Below are positions 8,498-17,990 of a stretch of DNA of 64,000 nt, piece by piece (positions within the stretch are counted from its first letter, which is position 1; each line of letters starts with the position of its first letter). The position numbers were made by a program, and so were the translations under genes. Source of the stretch: an uncultured Olsenella sp. (GTDB lineage Bacteria > Actinomycetota > Coriobacteriia > Coriobacteriales > Atopobiaceae); NCBI GenBank assembly GCA_949287905.1, contig CASEHX010000013.1:62001-126000 (forward strand), read 5' to 3'. The notes under the pieces were generated by a model. The model saw only the letters and a list, made by a program, of their open reading frames with translations. It had not been told where the DNA came from and did not search any database.

Positions 8498-8618
8498 GGC
8501 CCGCCAGGGCCCGACGCCCCGACCCAAGATCCGGCGCTTCGAACAGCTTGCCCGCGCCTTTGGTGCGGGCAAGAACTCGCGGCGGACCTTGGGCCGGGGC
8601 GTCGGGCCCCGGCGGGCC
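8498..8618. repeat. Long inverted repeat, GCTTGC-core family
   Basis: The arms are 8498-8533 and 8583-8618: 36 bases pairing with only three mismatches, all transitions. The 49-base centre contains ACAGCTTGCCCGC, then GCGGGCAAGAACTCGCGG, which folds into an inner stem of 9-12 pairs. The arm sequence is unique to this locus, but the centre is shared with 39573, 39685 and 43029. It sits between convergent htpG and the transglutaminase gene and may terminate both, though neither side has a T-run. Confidence 0.85.
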
Positions 8619-8647
8619 GCTCTGTTGCAACGCGTGGCGAGAAAGGT

Positions 8648-11600
8648 TTACTTGCGGCGGTGCCTCAGGGTGCGGGCGATTGCTTGTAGTGGGGGTTGTT
8701 TGAAGGGCGCAGGGTGGCCGCCGTAGCGTTCCTGGCAGGCGTTGCGGCAGATGGTGCGGACCTCGGCGGCCAGGGCCTCGTTGCCAAGGCGCTCGCAGAC
8801 GAGGCGGCACACCTCGTCCTCGGTGGCGCTCGGGTCCCAGCGCACGCCGGAGTGCCGCGCCGTGCGGCAGACGCGCGTCCAGGCGTCCCGCCAGCAGGAG
8901 AGCTTGCGGCGGCGGGCGAGAAGGACGGCCGCGCCGGTGCCGGCGGCGGTCAGTGCCACGGCGAGAAGGACCACCGCCTGCCAGGGAAGCGCCGAGGCGT
9001 CGTTCTTCTCGCCCTGCTCGTCGGGGGCGTCTTCCTCCGGTGTCTCAGCCTCGGGCCCTGCCGGATCCTCCCCGGGGGAGTCCGGCTCGTCTGCCGGCAG
9101 CGTGGTCTCGGGAGTCTCCTGCGGCTCGGGTGCGACCTCGCCCTCGCCGGAGGCGGGCGTCACGTCGATCCCCACCCAGCCGATGCCGTCGAACCAGACC
9201 TCCGCCCAGGTGTGGAGCTGGTTCATGCGCACCACGTACGAGCCGTCGGCGTCGCGCTCCGACCCGGGGGCATAGCCGAGGGCGACCCGCGAGCTGAGCC
9301 CGAGCGTGCGGGCGAGAAGCGCGAACGCCGTCGCGTAGTGCGTGCAGTAGCCGCGCCGCTCCGTAAGGAAATCGGCCACCACCTGGAGGTTGTTCTCGCC
9401 GCCTCGATCCGGCGCGTCGAGCGAGTAGGAGAAGCCGCCCTCGGCGAAGTACCTCATGAGCCAGCGCGTCGCGCTCACCTGGGCCTCGAGGTCGCCGTCC
9501 GCGGCGATCGCGCCCTCCGAGCGCGCCTCGTCCGCGACCTCCTGGACCGCCCGCGGCAGGTTGGGCACCTCGGACGTGCGCGCGGAGGGACCTGCCCACG
9601 TGCTCTCGCCGAGCCCCGCCCTGATCCTCTCAAAGTCGTCCAGCCGTGCGTCCGAGGTGAGGGGCGCGAGGTAGCAGCCGCTCGCCGTGACCGTTCCGTC
9701 CTCTTCGCGCGTCCGCTCGCACGTTCCCGGAGGGACGGGCGCGTACTCGGAGCCCGCCTCAACACTCGTCGTCACGTAGGGCATCTGCTCCTCGAGCCAT
9801 GCGTCCGACTCGTCCGCAAACCATAGCAACCCGCTCCCGGAGCCGCCCCTCGTGCCCTCCCAATAGATGCCCGAGCCGTCCTCGAGGTCCGTGTCCGAGA
9901 TCCCCGCAAAGCGCCACGTTGACCCGTCGAATTCATCGAGCGCACCCAGGCGCAGGTAGAGGGGCCTGTCTGCGGTCGTGACATAGGTGAGGGCCTGCGC
10001 TGGCGAGCGGTCGCGGAGGTCGGCTGAGAGGTCCACGAGCGTCTCGACGCGCGTGGGGACGCTAGGCCCGTCCCCTCCGGGCGCCCAACGCTCGAAGGCC
10101 CCCGAGGGTGCGACGACGCTCGCGCCCCACCCGAGCGCGAGGGCGAGCAGCGCCACCGCCGCGCCGCGCACGGGACGGGGCCGCGTGGTAACGGAGAGCC
10201 AGACGAGCAGAAGGCCCAGGGCGACGGCTGCCCAGATCCACTCGAGCCGCGCGGCGGGACCCATGATGACCTGGTCGGCGGCCGAGAGACCGAGCGGGAC
10301 GAGCGCCGCGACGGGCCTGAGCGAGCGCGAGGAGCAGAGCGCGGCGAGAAGCGCCGCGAGGCCGGAGCCCATGAGCACAACGAGGATGTCCCAGGTCTTG
10401 AGCGCGTTCTGCGAGCCGCCGCCCGCGAGCTGCTCCGCGCCGGTGGACACGACGGTGCCGAGCCAGGCCAGGGGCTCGTCCCAGACCGCCTGCCCCGCGG
10501 CGTTGCCGACGGCCGTAGTGGCAACGTGCCCCACCCGCCCGTCGAGCGCGCCAAGGGCGAGCGCGGCTCCTACGACGACCAGCGCGACGGCCAGGGCCGC
10601 CGGGAGCGCAACGCGTGCGGGCCGCCGCGCGCCGCGCCGGCGCAGGAGCGAGCCGAGCAGCGCGCCGCCCGCCGCACCCGCGCACAGGAGCGCGGGGACG
10701 GAGTCGCCCCACACGCCCTCGTAGATCATGCTCGTGAGCGGGACCGTCGCGAGCAGCGCAAGCGCAACGCCGGCGAGAAGGGCCAGAAGCTCCGCTGCGG
10801 CGTGCGTCCGGGCGGGCGCGTCCGCAGACGTTGCCCGTGCGACATCGCCGCTCTTCTCGGCGGCTCCCTCGCTTGCCTCGCCAGCACGTGCGCCCCTCTC
10901 GGCGCTTACGACGATGACGGCGGCCGCGAGCGGGCCGTGCTGCAGGGTCCGGGCCAAAGCGCCATCTGGATCGCAGGTCACGAGCACCACGCGCCGCCGT
11001 CCGGACCCGCCGCCGGCGAGCCGCGCCACCCCGCGGGCGCGCGCCTCTGCCGAGCTCGCGTCCCCGTGCTCACCCACGACGGAGGCGCAGAAGCGCTCCT
11101 GTTGGACCGGGGCGCGCAGGGTGAGGGAGCCGTCGGTCAGGATGACGTCTGGGTTGTTCCTCAGGCCTTGGAGCACGGCAGCCGTCGTGGCCGCCAGCTC
11201 GTCTCCCGTGCCCGCGCCGAGCGTGTCGGCAACCACGAGGACCGGCGGCGCCTCGTGACCCGAGCGCTCGAAGGACATGAGCTCGCCGTGGTGGGCGGTC
11301 TGTCTCCAGGAGATCTGCCGGATGCCGTCGCCCTTCTCGTAGGGGCGCACGCCGGAGGGGTCCGGCTCGGGGCTTGGGTCCGTGAGCCGCGCGAGGCGAC
11401 CGCTCTGGAGGGAGCGCAGCAGATCGGGGCTCACGGCGGGCGGGACGCGCAGCTCGAGTGCCGCGGGGTCCACGCGCGTGGCGTGCCAGAACCCAAAGGC
11501 GTCGACCCAGGTGTGCCGCACGCTCTGCTGACGGTAGAGGCCGCGGCGGCTGCCCGGTCGCGACAGGCTCTCGATGACCTCGCCGCGCTGGTTCACGCGC

Positions 11601-11851
11601 ACCCAGGACTCCACGCGCGCGCTCGTCTCCACGAGGCGCGACCACGTCCCGCGAGCCCGCAGACGCCGGGCGAGAAGGACCTCGGCAAGACCCGTGACGC
11701 AGCCGGCGAGCAGCGCGATCCCGGCGGCGCCCGGCGCGAGCCAGCCGCCGACGATGCCCGTGGCGAGAAGCGCGGCGCCGAGGGCAAGCTGGACGGCCCC
11801 GCGCCTCGTGAGGGTCAGGGAGCGGTCGTTCTTCTCGCCCCGCCCGCTCAT
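8648..11851 (-). CDS. DUF58-transglutaminase membrane fusion
   Basis: A 1067-residue protein joining two usually separate genes. Residues about 20-60 form membrane helices. A DUF58 domain follows, with the signature PYEKGDGIRQISWRQTAHHG near 170. A second multi-helix membrane block (about 340-570) leads into an extracytoplasmic transglutaminase-like domain. Its catalytic triad regions are RRGYCTHYATAFALLAR (Cys), MNQLHTWAEVWF (His) and GIDVTPA (Asp). A final helix and a cytoplasmic DUF4129-like tail end the protein. DUF58, MoxR and TgpA-type transglutaminase genes normally form one operon; here the first and last are fused, and MoxR overlaps the start by four bases. Likely role: envelope protein processing. 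Confidence 0.88.
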   Translation of the reverse strand: MSGRGEKNDRSLTLTRRGAVQLALGAALLATGIVGGWLAPGAAGIALLAGCVTGLAEVLLARRLRARGTWSRLVETSARVESWVRVNQRGEVIESLSRPGSRRGLYRQQSVRHTWVDAFGFWHATRVDPAALELRVPPAVSPDLLRSLQSGRLARLTDPSPEPDPSGVRPYEKGDGIRQISWRQTAHHGELMSFERSGHEAPPVLVVADTLGAGTGDELAATTAAVLQGLRNNPDVILTDGSLTLRAPVQQERFCASVVGEHGDASSAEARARGVARLAGGGSGRRRVVLVTCDPDGALARTLQHGPLAAAVIVVSAERGARAGEASEGAAEKSGDVARATSADAPARTHAAAELLALLAGVALALLATVPLTSMIYEGVWGDSVPALLCAGAAGGALLGSLLRRRGARRPARVALPAALAVALVVVGAALALGALDGRVGHVATTAVGNAAGQAVWDEPLAWLGTVVSTGAEQLAGGGSQNALKTWDILVVLMGSGLAALLAALCSSRSLRPVAALVPLGLSAADQVIMGPAARLEWIWAAVALGLLLVWLSVTTRPRPVRGAAVALLALALGWGASVVAPSGAFERWAPGGDGPSVPTRVETLVDLSADLRDRSPAQALTYVTTADRPLYLRLGALDEFDGSTWRFAGISDTDLEDGSGIYWEGTRGGSGSGLLWFADESDAWLEEQMPYVTTSVEAGSEYAPVPPGTCERTREEDGTVTASGCYLAPLTSDARLDDFERIRAGLGESTWAGPSARTSEVPNLPRAVQEVADEARSEGAIAADGDLEAQVSATRWLMRYFAEGGFSYSLDAPDRGGENNLQVVADFLTERRGYCTHYATAFALLARTLGLSSRVALGYAPGSERDADGSYVVRMNQLHTWAEVWFDGIGWVGIDVTPASGEGEVAPEPQETPETTLPADEPDSPGEDPAGPEAETPEEDAPDEQGEKNDASALPWQAVVLLAVALTAAGTGAAVLLARRRKLSCWRDAWTRVCRTARHSGVRWDPSATEDEVCRLVCERLGNEALAAEVRTICRNACQERYGGHPAPFKQPPLQAIARTLRHRRK

Positions 11852-12849
11852 TTGCGTCGCGAGCCCGGAGCGCTCACCTGGGACATGAGGCGCGTGAGGA
11901 CGGCGCGCTGCCGCTTGGCCTGCGGGGTTCCGGGCACCGCGTCGCGCAGCACGAGGCGGTGCGCGAGAACGGCGGGGGCAAGCGTGCGTACGTCCTCGGG
12001 AAAGACGGCGGTGCGGCCGTCGAGCAGCGCGTGCGTGCGGCTGATGGCCAGGAGCGCGAGGCCGGCGCGCGGGGAGGCGCCGAGGCGGACCTCGGACGCG
12101 CGTCTCGTGGCGTCGAGGATGGCGAGCGCATAGGCAGCCACCTCGTCGCTCACGTGCACGCGCGCTGCGGTGTTCCTGAACGCCCTGACGTCGGCCATGT
12201 CGCAGACGCCCGTCACGCGCTCGACCGGGTCCGCGCCCGATCTCCCGGCGAGCATGGCCCGCTCGGCCGCCGCGTCGGGGTAGCCGAGGGAGGCGCGCAC
12301 CATGAAGCGGTCGAGCTGCGCCTCGGGCAGGGGATAGGTGCCCTCCATCTCCACGGGGTTCTGCGTGGCGATGACGAAGTAGGGGTCGGGCAGGTCATAG
12401 GTGGTCCCGTCAACCGACACGTGACCCTCTTCCATGGCCTCGAGCAGCGCAGACTGGGTCTTGGGGTTGGCCCGGTTTATCTCGTCGGCGAGAAGCACGT
12501 CGCAGAAGAGGGGCCCCGGAAGAAACGAGAACTCGCGCGTCTGCGGGTTCCACACGTTCACGCCGGTGAGGTCGCTCGGGAGCATGTCCGACGTGAACTG
12601 CACGCGCGTTACGCGTGCGCGGGCGACGCGTGCCAGCGCGCGGGCGAGCGTGGTCTTGCCCACGCCGGGTACGTCCTCGAGCAGGAGGTGACCGCCCGAG
12701 AGCAGGCACATGACGGAGAGGGCGATGACCTCCGTGCGGGCGCTGAGGGTGCCCGCGAGCTGCTCGGCCATGCGCTCGCCGAGCCGGGCCGCCGCCTCGG
12801 GGCTCATGATCTCAGGCTCTGACGGGTGTTGGGTTCGATCAGGTCTCAT
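11848..12849 (-). CDS. MoxR-family AAA+ ATPase
   Basis: A 333-residue MoxR ATPase. Walker A is EDVPGVGKTTLARAL, Walker B is VLLADEINRANPKTQSALLEAM, sensor 1 is ATQNPVEMEGTYPLPEAQLDRF, all classic for the family. I prefer the second ATG (12849), which has GGGAGG five bases upstream, over the ATG at 12867. The stop overlaps the start of the DUF58/transglutaminase gene (ATGA). MoxR proteins act as chaperones that mature or activate partners encoded next to them, so the fused neighbour is the likely client. Confidence 0.93.
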   Translation of the reverse strand: MRPDRTQHPSEPEIMSPEAAARLGERMAEQLAGTLSARTEVIALSVMCLLSGGHLLLEDVPGVGKTTLARALARVARARVTRVQFTSDMLPSDLTGVNVWNPQTREFSFLPGPLFCDVLLADEINRANPKTQSALLEAMEEGHVSVDGTTYDLPDPYFVIATQNPVEMEGTYPLPEAQLDRFMVRASLGYPDAAAERAMLAGRSGADPVERVTGVCDMADVRAFRNTAARVHVSDEVAAYALAILDATRRASEVRLGASPRAGLALLAISRTHALLDGRTAVFPEDVRTLAPAVLAHRLVLRDAVPGTPQAKRQRAVLTRLMSQVSAPGSRRK

Positions 12850-12939
12850 GACACCTCCCAGGGACATGAGACGATAGTCCCCCTGTTACGGCTTGGGTAG
12901 CCGCTCCCCGCCCTGCGCATTCGGCGAACGGCGAATTGG

Positions 12940-12945
12940 TATGCT
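12940..12945 (+). promoter_or_regulatory. Candidate -10 element for phosphatase-CHAD gene
   Basis: TATGCT lies 41 bases before the ATG at 12986, in the short divergent gap with the MoxR gene. No convincing -35 is visible. Similar -10 boxes precede other genes in the window (TATAAT at 28019, TACACT at 6407). Confidence 0.35.
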
Positions 12946-12985
12946 AGGGATTCCGGGTTTCGCCGGACCAATGAACGGGGGAAAC

Positions 12986-14332
12986 ATGGTCAAGATGCTG
13001 GTACTCGTTCGACACGGGGCTCCCGAGGCAACCGCGCCCTCCGGGGCGGACCTCGACCGCAGGCTCACCGCCTCGGGCACGCGCTCGATCAAGGCGGCCT
13101 ATCCGCGCACCTTTGCGCTTCTCGGCAACGACGTGCGCCCCGCGGTCTGGAGCAGCCCCGCCGTGCGCGCGCTCGAGACCGCCGAGGTGGTCGCTGAGGC
13201 CGTGCAGGCGGATGACATCGAGGTTCACGAGTCCCTCTATGCGCAGAACGCGTCCGCGTTCCTGTCCGAGCTCGAGGCCTCCGAGTCCACGTGCGTGATC
13301 GTGGTGGGCCACGCGCCCTTCGTTGACACGATCGCCGCCCGCTTCCTGGGGACCTGCCCCTCCTTTGGCAAGGGCACGGCCGTTGCCATCGACCTCCCCG
13401 AGGGCACGCAGGGCAGGGGCGTCCTTCGCTGGTACGTTGCCGGCCCGGAGTCCGTCTCCTGGGAGGAGCTCGCCATCGTCGAGCGCGCCGTCGCCGGTTC
13501 CGCGGGAGACCTCGCGCATGCCGCCAGGGCGCTTCTCGCCAAGCCGGACGAGCCAAAGCGCCTGCTCGACTTCCGCATCGAGATTCGCCGCATGCGCTCG
13601 CTGCTGCAGTTCCTCGAACCCTGGCAGGCCAAGAAGCAGAACCGCCGCTGCGAGCACCTGCTCAAGGAGCTTCAGGTTGCCTCCGCCCGCCTGCGCGCGC
13701 TCGACATCCTCTCCGATGCCGTGGACGGTCTCGTGGAGAGCGGCGAGCTCGGCGAGAACAGCCTGCTGCCGATGGCGTGCGCCAAGGAGCGTGCGCTCGA
13801 GTGCTCCTCGCTCGTGGCGCTCATGCGCAAGCACAACGTTTCCAAGGACCTCAAGAAGCTTGCCCGCGACCTCGGCGAGCTGAAATGGAAGGCTAAGGTC
13901 GCCGAGCGCGGTCTCACCGCCGACGACTTCCGCGACCGCTTTGACGTGGAGTTCAACGAGGTCGACGAGGACCTCTTTGGCCTCGACCTGCGCGACGGCG
14001 ACGCCGTCTACGTGGCGCGCCGCGACACCAAGGAGATGCGCTACGTGGCCGAGCGCCTGGGCGAGGTCCTGGGGCCGGAGCGCGCGCAGATGAGCGAGGC
14101 GCTCGACGAGATCCAGCGCGAGCTCGGGGCCCTCTCCGACGCGCGCAGCAACCAGCACCTGGCCGAGGAGTGCTCGAAGAGCCCGCGCTTCCGCGGCGTC
14201 CGCGCCGACCTGGGCGTGGTTGCCCGCGACCAGGCGGAGGTGGTCTCGGCGATCACCTCGGGCATGGAACGCAGGGACGCCGAGGTACGTCCGGTTCGCA
14301 CGACCGGCGAGGAGAAGGACGACGAGGAGTAG
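12986..14332 (+). CDS. Histidine phosphatase-CHAD domain fusion
   Basis: A 448-residue two-domain protein. Residues 1-150 are a SixA-like histidine phosphatase with the catalytic RHG motif (LVLVRHGAPEA) and the second histidine in VVGHAPF. Residues about 185-440 form a CHAD domain, an alpha-helical module rich in conserved Lys/Arg/His (for example FRIEIRRMRSLLQFLEPW) that binds inorganic polyphosphate. The start at 12986 follows CGGGGGAA; an upstream in-frame ATG at 12971 lacks a site. It ends three bases before fumC and is probably co-transcribed with it. A phosphatase joined to a polyphosphate-binding module suggests a link with polyphosphate or phosphohistidine signalling; the substrate is unknown. 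Confidence 0.88.
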   Translation: MVKMLVLVRHGAPEATAPSGADLDRRLTASGTRSIKAAYPRTFALLGNDVRPAVWSSPAVRALETAEVVAEAVQADDIEVHESLYAQNASAFLSELEASESTCVIVVGHAPFVDTIAARFLGTCPSFGKGTAVAIDLPEGTQGRGVLRWYVAGPESVSWEELAIVERAVAGSAGDLAHAARALLAKPDEPKRLLDFRIEIRRMRSLLQFLEPWQAKKQNRRCEHLLKELQVASARLRALDILSDAVDGLVESGELGENSLLPMACAKERALECSSLVALMRKHNVSKDLKKLARDLGELKWKAKVAERGLTADDFRDRFDVEFNEVDEDLFGLDLRDGDAVYVARRDTKEMRYVAERLGEVLGPERAQMSEALDEIQRELGALSDARSNQHLAEECSKSPRFRGVRADLGVVARDQAEVVSAITSGMERRDAEVRPVRTTGEEKDDEE

Positions 14333-14335
14333 GGA

Positions 14336-15757
14336 ATGACCGAGACGAGCGGCATGGACGGCAGGGGCGGCACGGACGGCTGGCGCGTCGAGCGCGACTC
14401 CATGGGCGAGATGCGCGTTCCCGCAGACGCGCTCTGGGGCGCGCAGACCGAGCGCAGCCACGAGAACTTCCCCATTGGCACCGAGCGCATGCCGCAGGAG
14501 ATCGTACGTGCGTTTGCGCTGGTGAAGAAGGCCGCCGCTCGCGCCAACTGCGGCCTCGGCCGTCTTGCGCCCGAGGCGCGCGACCTCATCTGCGAGGCGG
14601 CGGACGAGGTGCTTGCCGGTGCGCACGACGCCGACTTCCCGCTCGTGGTGTGGCAGACGGGCTCCGGCACGCAGTCCAACATGAACATGAACGAGGTGCT
14701 GGCCAACCGCGGAAACCAGCTCGCGGCCGAGAAGGGCGTGGCGCTGGAGAAGCCGCTCCACCCCAACGACTCGGTCAACATGAGCCAGTCGTCCAACGAC
14801 ACCTTCCCGACGGCCATGCACGTTGCCGCGGCCCTTGCGGTAACGGGGCGCCTGCTCCCCGCGATCGACCAGCTCACGGCCACGCTGCGCCGCCTGGAGG
14901 AGGAGAACGCGGGTGTGGTCAAGAGCGGCCGCACCCACCTGCAGGATGCAGTGCCCATCTCGTTCTCCCAGGAGATCTCCGGCTGGCGTGGCCTGCTCGA
15001 GGGCAGCCGCGAGGAGCTGCTCGCCGCGATGCCGGGCCTGTATCGCCTGGCGCTCGGCGGAACGGCGGTGGGCACGGGGCTCAACGCACCGGCGGGCTTT
15101 GACGGGGCGGTGGCCGCGGAGCTGGCCGAGTTCACGGGCCTGCCCTTCGAGACGGACCCCAACAAGTTCCGCGCGCTCACGGGCAAGGACGCGCTCGTGT
15201 TCTCTCACGGCGCCGTGAAGGGCCTTGCCGCCAACATGATGAAGATCGCCAACGACGTGCGCTGGCTGGCATCCGGCCCGCGCCTGGGCCTCGGTGAGAT
15301 CACGATTCCGGCCAACGAGCCGGGCAGCTCGATCATGCCGGGCAAGGTCAACCCCACCCAGTGCGAGGCCGTCACCATGGTTGCCGTGCAGGTCATGGGC
15401 AACGACGCGGCGATCGGCATGGCGGCCTCCCAGGGCAACTTCGAGCTCAACGTCTTCATGCCGGTGATCGCCTACAACTACCTGCAGTCCGTGCGGCTCC
15501 TCGCGGACGCGATCGTCTCCTTCGACGAGCGCTGCGCCTGCGGCATCACGGCCAACCGCGAGAAGATGGACGAGAACCTCCACCGCTCGCTCATGCTGGT
15601 GACGAGCCTCAACCCCCACATCGGCTACGACAATGCCGCGCGCGTGGCCAAGAAGGCCTTCGCCGAAGGGACGTCGCTCAAGGAGGCCTGCGTGGCGCTG
15701 GGCCTGCTCACGCCCGAGCGCTTCGACGAGGTCTTCCACCCCGAGCAGATGGTGTAG
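14336..15757 (+). CDS. fumC: Class II fumarate hydratase
   Basis: A 473-residue member of the fumarase/aspartase superfamily, best matching class II fumarase by length and by the motifs [38 protein letters not shown] and the signature [16 protein letters not shown]. It interconverts fumarate and malate and, unlike class I enzymes, needs no Fe-S cluster. The start at 14336 follows GAGGAGTAGGG at the end of the previous gene. A short glycine-rich extension of about 12 residues precedes the conserved [11 protein letters not shown] region, so initiation might be slightly further in. Confidence 0.93.
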   Translation: MTETSGMDGRGGTDGWRVERDSMGEMRVPADALWGAQTERSHENFPIGTERMPQEIVRAFALVKKAAARANCGLGRLAPEARDLICEAADEVLAGAHDADFPLVVWQTGSGTQSNMNMNEVLANRGNQLAAEKGVALEKPLHPNDSVNMSQSSNDTFPTAMHVAAALAVTGRLLPAIDQLTATLRRLEEENAGVVKSGRTHLQDAVPISFSQEISGWRGLLEGSREELLAAMPGLYRLALGGTAVGTGLNAPAGFDGAVAAELAEFTGLPFETDPNKFRALTGKDALVFSHGAVKGLAANMMKIANDVRWLASGPRLGLGEITIPANEPGSSIMPGKVNPTQCEAVTMVAVQVMGNDAAIGMAASQGNFELNVFMPVIAYNYLQSVRLLADAIVSFDERCACGITANREKMDENLHRSLMLVTSLNPHIGYDNAARVAKKAFAEGTSLKEACVALGLLTPERFDEVFHPEQMV

Positions 15758-15885
15758 CCCGCCGTCCTTCTCGCCATGTCCTCCTGTCGCGCCCTGGCGC
15801 CGTGTCCCGGCGCCATGTCCTTGTCGCCGGCTCCTCTCGCCGCGACAGGTTGCGTGCCGTCGAGTTCCCCGCCGCTCTTCTCGCC

Positions 15886-15964
15886 AAATAACACGCAGAA
15901 TTACCTTCAACAACATATATCCGCAGGAAAGTTTTTCGGAAGAGTCCGATTCTGCGTGTTAATC
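15886..15964. repeat. Inverted repeat, ATATCCGCAG-core family
   Basis: The words AACACGCAGAAT (from 15890) and ATTCTGCGTGTT (to 15960) pair around a centre TTCAACAACATATATCCGCAG at 15906. The centre matches those at 36909 and, inverted, at 38190. It lies between fumC and the sulfhydrylase gene, next to two CTTCTCGCC sites (15767 and 15877). Around 150 further bases upstream of the element contain nothing I can recognise. Confidence 0.75.
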
Positions 15965-16046
15965 CTGGAGCACCGCGTGCGGCGCGCCACCTGCCCGCCG
16001 GTCACGCCGCGCTATCATGGACCCCGGCAACAACGAAAGGAGCCCC

Positions 16047-17330
16047 ATGAGCGAGCAGAGCATCGGCACCCGCTGCGTCCAGGCCGGCTACACGCCGGGC
16101 GACGGCGAGCCGCGCCAGATTCCCATCGTCCAGTCCACCACCTTCAAGTACGCCACCTCCGAGCACATGGGTCAGCTCTTTGACCTGGAGGCCGAGGGCT
16201 ACTTCTACACGCGCCTCCAGAACCCCACCAACGACGCCGTGGCGGCAAAGATCTGCGCGCTCGAGGGCGGTGTCGCGGCCATGCTCACGAGCTCCGGCCA
16301 GGCTGCCAACTTCTTCGCGCTCTTCAACATCTGCGAGGCGGGCAGCCACATCGTGGCGAGCTCGGCCATCTACGGTGGTACGTACAACCTCATCATGCAC
16401 ACGATGGCCAAGATGGGCGTCGAGAGCACGTTCGTCTCGCCCACGGCAACCGAGGAGGAGCTCGCGGCGGCCTTCCGTCCCAACACGCGCGCCGTCTTTG
16501 GCGAGACGATCGCCAACCCCGCGCTCGACGTGCTGGACATCGAGCGCTTTGCCAAGGCGGCGCACGACCACGGCGTGCCGCTGATCGTGGACAACACCTT
16601 CCCCACGCCCGTCTTCTGCCGCCCCATCGAGTGGGGCGCGGACATCGTGACCCACTCCACCACCAAGTACATGGACGGCCACGGCGTGGGCGTGGGCGGT
16701 GCGATCGTGGACTCCGGCAACTTCGACTGGATGGCGCACGCGGACAAGTTCCCCGGCCTCACCACCCCGGACGAGTCCTATCACGGCATCGTCTATGCCG
16801 AGAAGTTCGGTCAGGCCGGCGCCTTCATCACCAAGGCGACCTCGCAGCTCATGCGCGATCTCGGCTCCATCCAGAGCCCGCAGAATGCCTTCTACCTCAA
16901 CATGGGTCTCGAGAGCCTGCACGTGCGCATGCCGCGCCACTTTGCCAACGGCCTCGCCGTGGCGCGCTACCTCTCCGGCTCCGACAAGGTGACCTCGGTG
17001 CGCTTCCCGCACCTGGAGGGCGACCCGTACCACGAGCTCGCCCAGAAGTACCTGCCCGAGGGCGGCGCCGGCGTGGTGTCCTTTGAGCTTGCCGGTGGCC
17101 GTGCGGCTGCCGAGAAGTTCATGGCGGCGCTGCGTCTTGCCGCCATCGAGACGCACGTGGCCGACGCGCGCACCTGCTGCCTGCACCCGGCCTCCGCGAC
17201 GCACCGCCAGATGAACGACGAGGAGCTGGTCGCGGCCGGTATTTCTCCGGCCATGGTGCGCTTCTCGTGCGGCCTGGAGGACAGCGCCGACCTCATCGCC
17301 GACATCGAGCAGGCGCTCGCTGCGATCTAG
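16047..17330 (+). CDS. O-acetylhomoserine sulfhydrylase-type PLP enzyme
   Basis: A 427-residue Cys/Met-metabolism PLP enzyme of the MetY type. N-terminal GTRCVQAGYTP, the QSTTFKY stretch, YTRLQNPTNDAV, the substrate region SSAIYGGTYNL and the PLP-lysine region THSTTKYMDGHG are all present. It converts O-acetylhomoserine and sulfide into homocysteine. The start at 16047 has an ideal GAAAGGAG site; an upstream ATG at 16017 would extend it by ten residues without a site. A TATCAT -10-like sequence lies at about 16012. No other methionine genes are adjacent. Confidence 0.9.
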   Translation: MSEQSIGTRCVQAGYTPGDGEPRQIPIVQSTTFKYATSEHMGQLFDLEAEGYFYTRLQNPTNDAVAAKICALEGGVAAMLTSSGQAANFFALFNICEAGSHIVASSAIYGGTYNLIMHTMAKMGVESTFVSPTATEEELAAAFRPNTRAVFGETIANPALDVLDIERFAKAAHDHGVPLIVDNTFPTPVFCRPIEWGADIVTHSTTKYMDGHGVGVGGAIVDSGNFDWMAHADKFPGLTTPDESYHGIVYAEKFGQAGAFITKATSQLMRDLGSIQSPQNAFYLNMGLESLHVRMPRHFANGLAVARYLSGSDKVTSVRFPHLEGDPYHELAQKYLPEGGAGVVSFELAGGRAAAEKFMAALRLAAIETHVADARTCCLHPASATHRQMNDEELVAAGISPAMVRFSCGLEDSADLIADIEQALAAI

Positions 17331-17340
17331 CGACTTTGAC

Positions 17341-17425
17341 GCAGACGCCGGCCCGCCTTATCCCCGTGCTCAGACAGCTTGCTTCGCAAGAACTGCGCGC
17401 GGGAATGAGGCGGGCCGGCGTCTGC
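17341..17425. repeat. Long inverted repeat, GCTTGC-core family
   Basis: The arms 17341-17365 and 17401-17425 pair over about 25 bases with a few mismatches. The centre GTGCTCAGACAGCTTGC, TTC, GCAAGAACTGCGCGC has a small inner stem with a TTC loop. The same centre, inverted, is found at 35107. It lies between two convergent genes and may stop both transcripts. Confidence 0.82.
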
Positions 17426-17460
17426 GTCCCTAGCTCGTGGCGGTGCCTTTACCGAGGGGC

Positions 17461-17889
17461 TTACTCGGCAACCTCAAGCAGCTCGATGTTGAAGTTGAGG
17501 GCCTTGCCGGCCATCTCGTGGTTCATGTCAAAGGTGATGTTGCCGTCCTCAACGGCCGCCACGACGGCGGGGAAGGGCTGGCCCATGGGGGAGGAGAGCA
17601 TCACGCGGTCCCCGACGGAGAGCTCCTCGGCACCGGGCATCTGCGCCACGGGCACGGTCTGAACGAGGCGCTCGTCGCGCTCGCCGTAGGCCTCGGCGGG
17701 CTCCAGGCGCACGTCCACCACCTGGCCGACCTCCATCTCGCGCACGGCCTCGTCAAAACCCTTGATCATCTGACCGGCCATGCAGGTGAAGGCCAGCGGC
17801 TCGCCGCGGTCGCGGGAGGAGTCGAACTTCGTGCCGTCGTCGAGCGTGCCAACGTAGTGGACCTTGACCTTCTTGCCCTCGTTGCTCAT
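17461..17889 (-). CDS. FKBP-type peptidyl-prolyl isomerase, SlyD-like
   Basis: A 142-residue FKBP domain with an inserted flap typical of SlyD. It opens KVKVHYVGTLDDGTKFDSS and contains the region GQMIKGFDEAVREMEVGQ. The C-terminal half (MGQPFPAVVAAVED to DMNHEMAGKALNF) is the SlyD insert-in-flap region. It lacks the histidine-rich metal tail of E. coli SlyD. The start has AAGGGAG upstream. It catalyses proline isomerisation and probably assists folding in the cytoplasm. Confidence 0.92.
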   Translation of the reverse strand: MSNEGKKVKVHYVGTLDDGTKFDSSRDRGEPLAFTCMAGQMIKGFDEAVREMEVGQVVDVRLEPAEAYGERDERLVQTVPVAQMPGAEELSVGDRVMLSSPMGQPFPAVVAAVEDGNITFDMNHEMAGKALNFNIELLEVAE

Positions 17890-17990
17890 TGGGCTCCCTT
17901 CGGGTTGGGTGTACGTAGGACAACCATACACACCTGTCCGTTTTGAGGTCAAATGCGACCGAGTCGAACAGGTGTGCATGGTCTGCTGAG

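Noticed and set aside
6422..8572. 716-residue open frame on the minus strand opposite htpG
   Set aside because: Shadow of htpG in high-G+C DNA; composition is Val/Leu/Gly/His-rich, no ribosome site, no recognisable domain.
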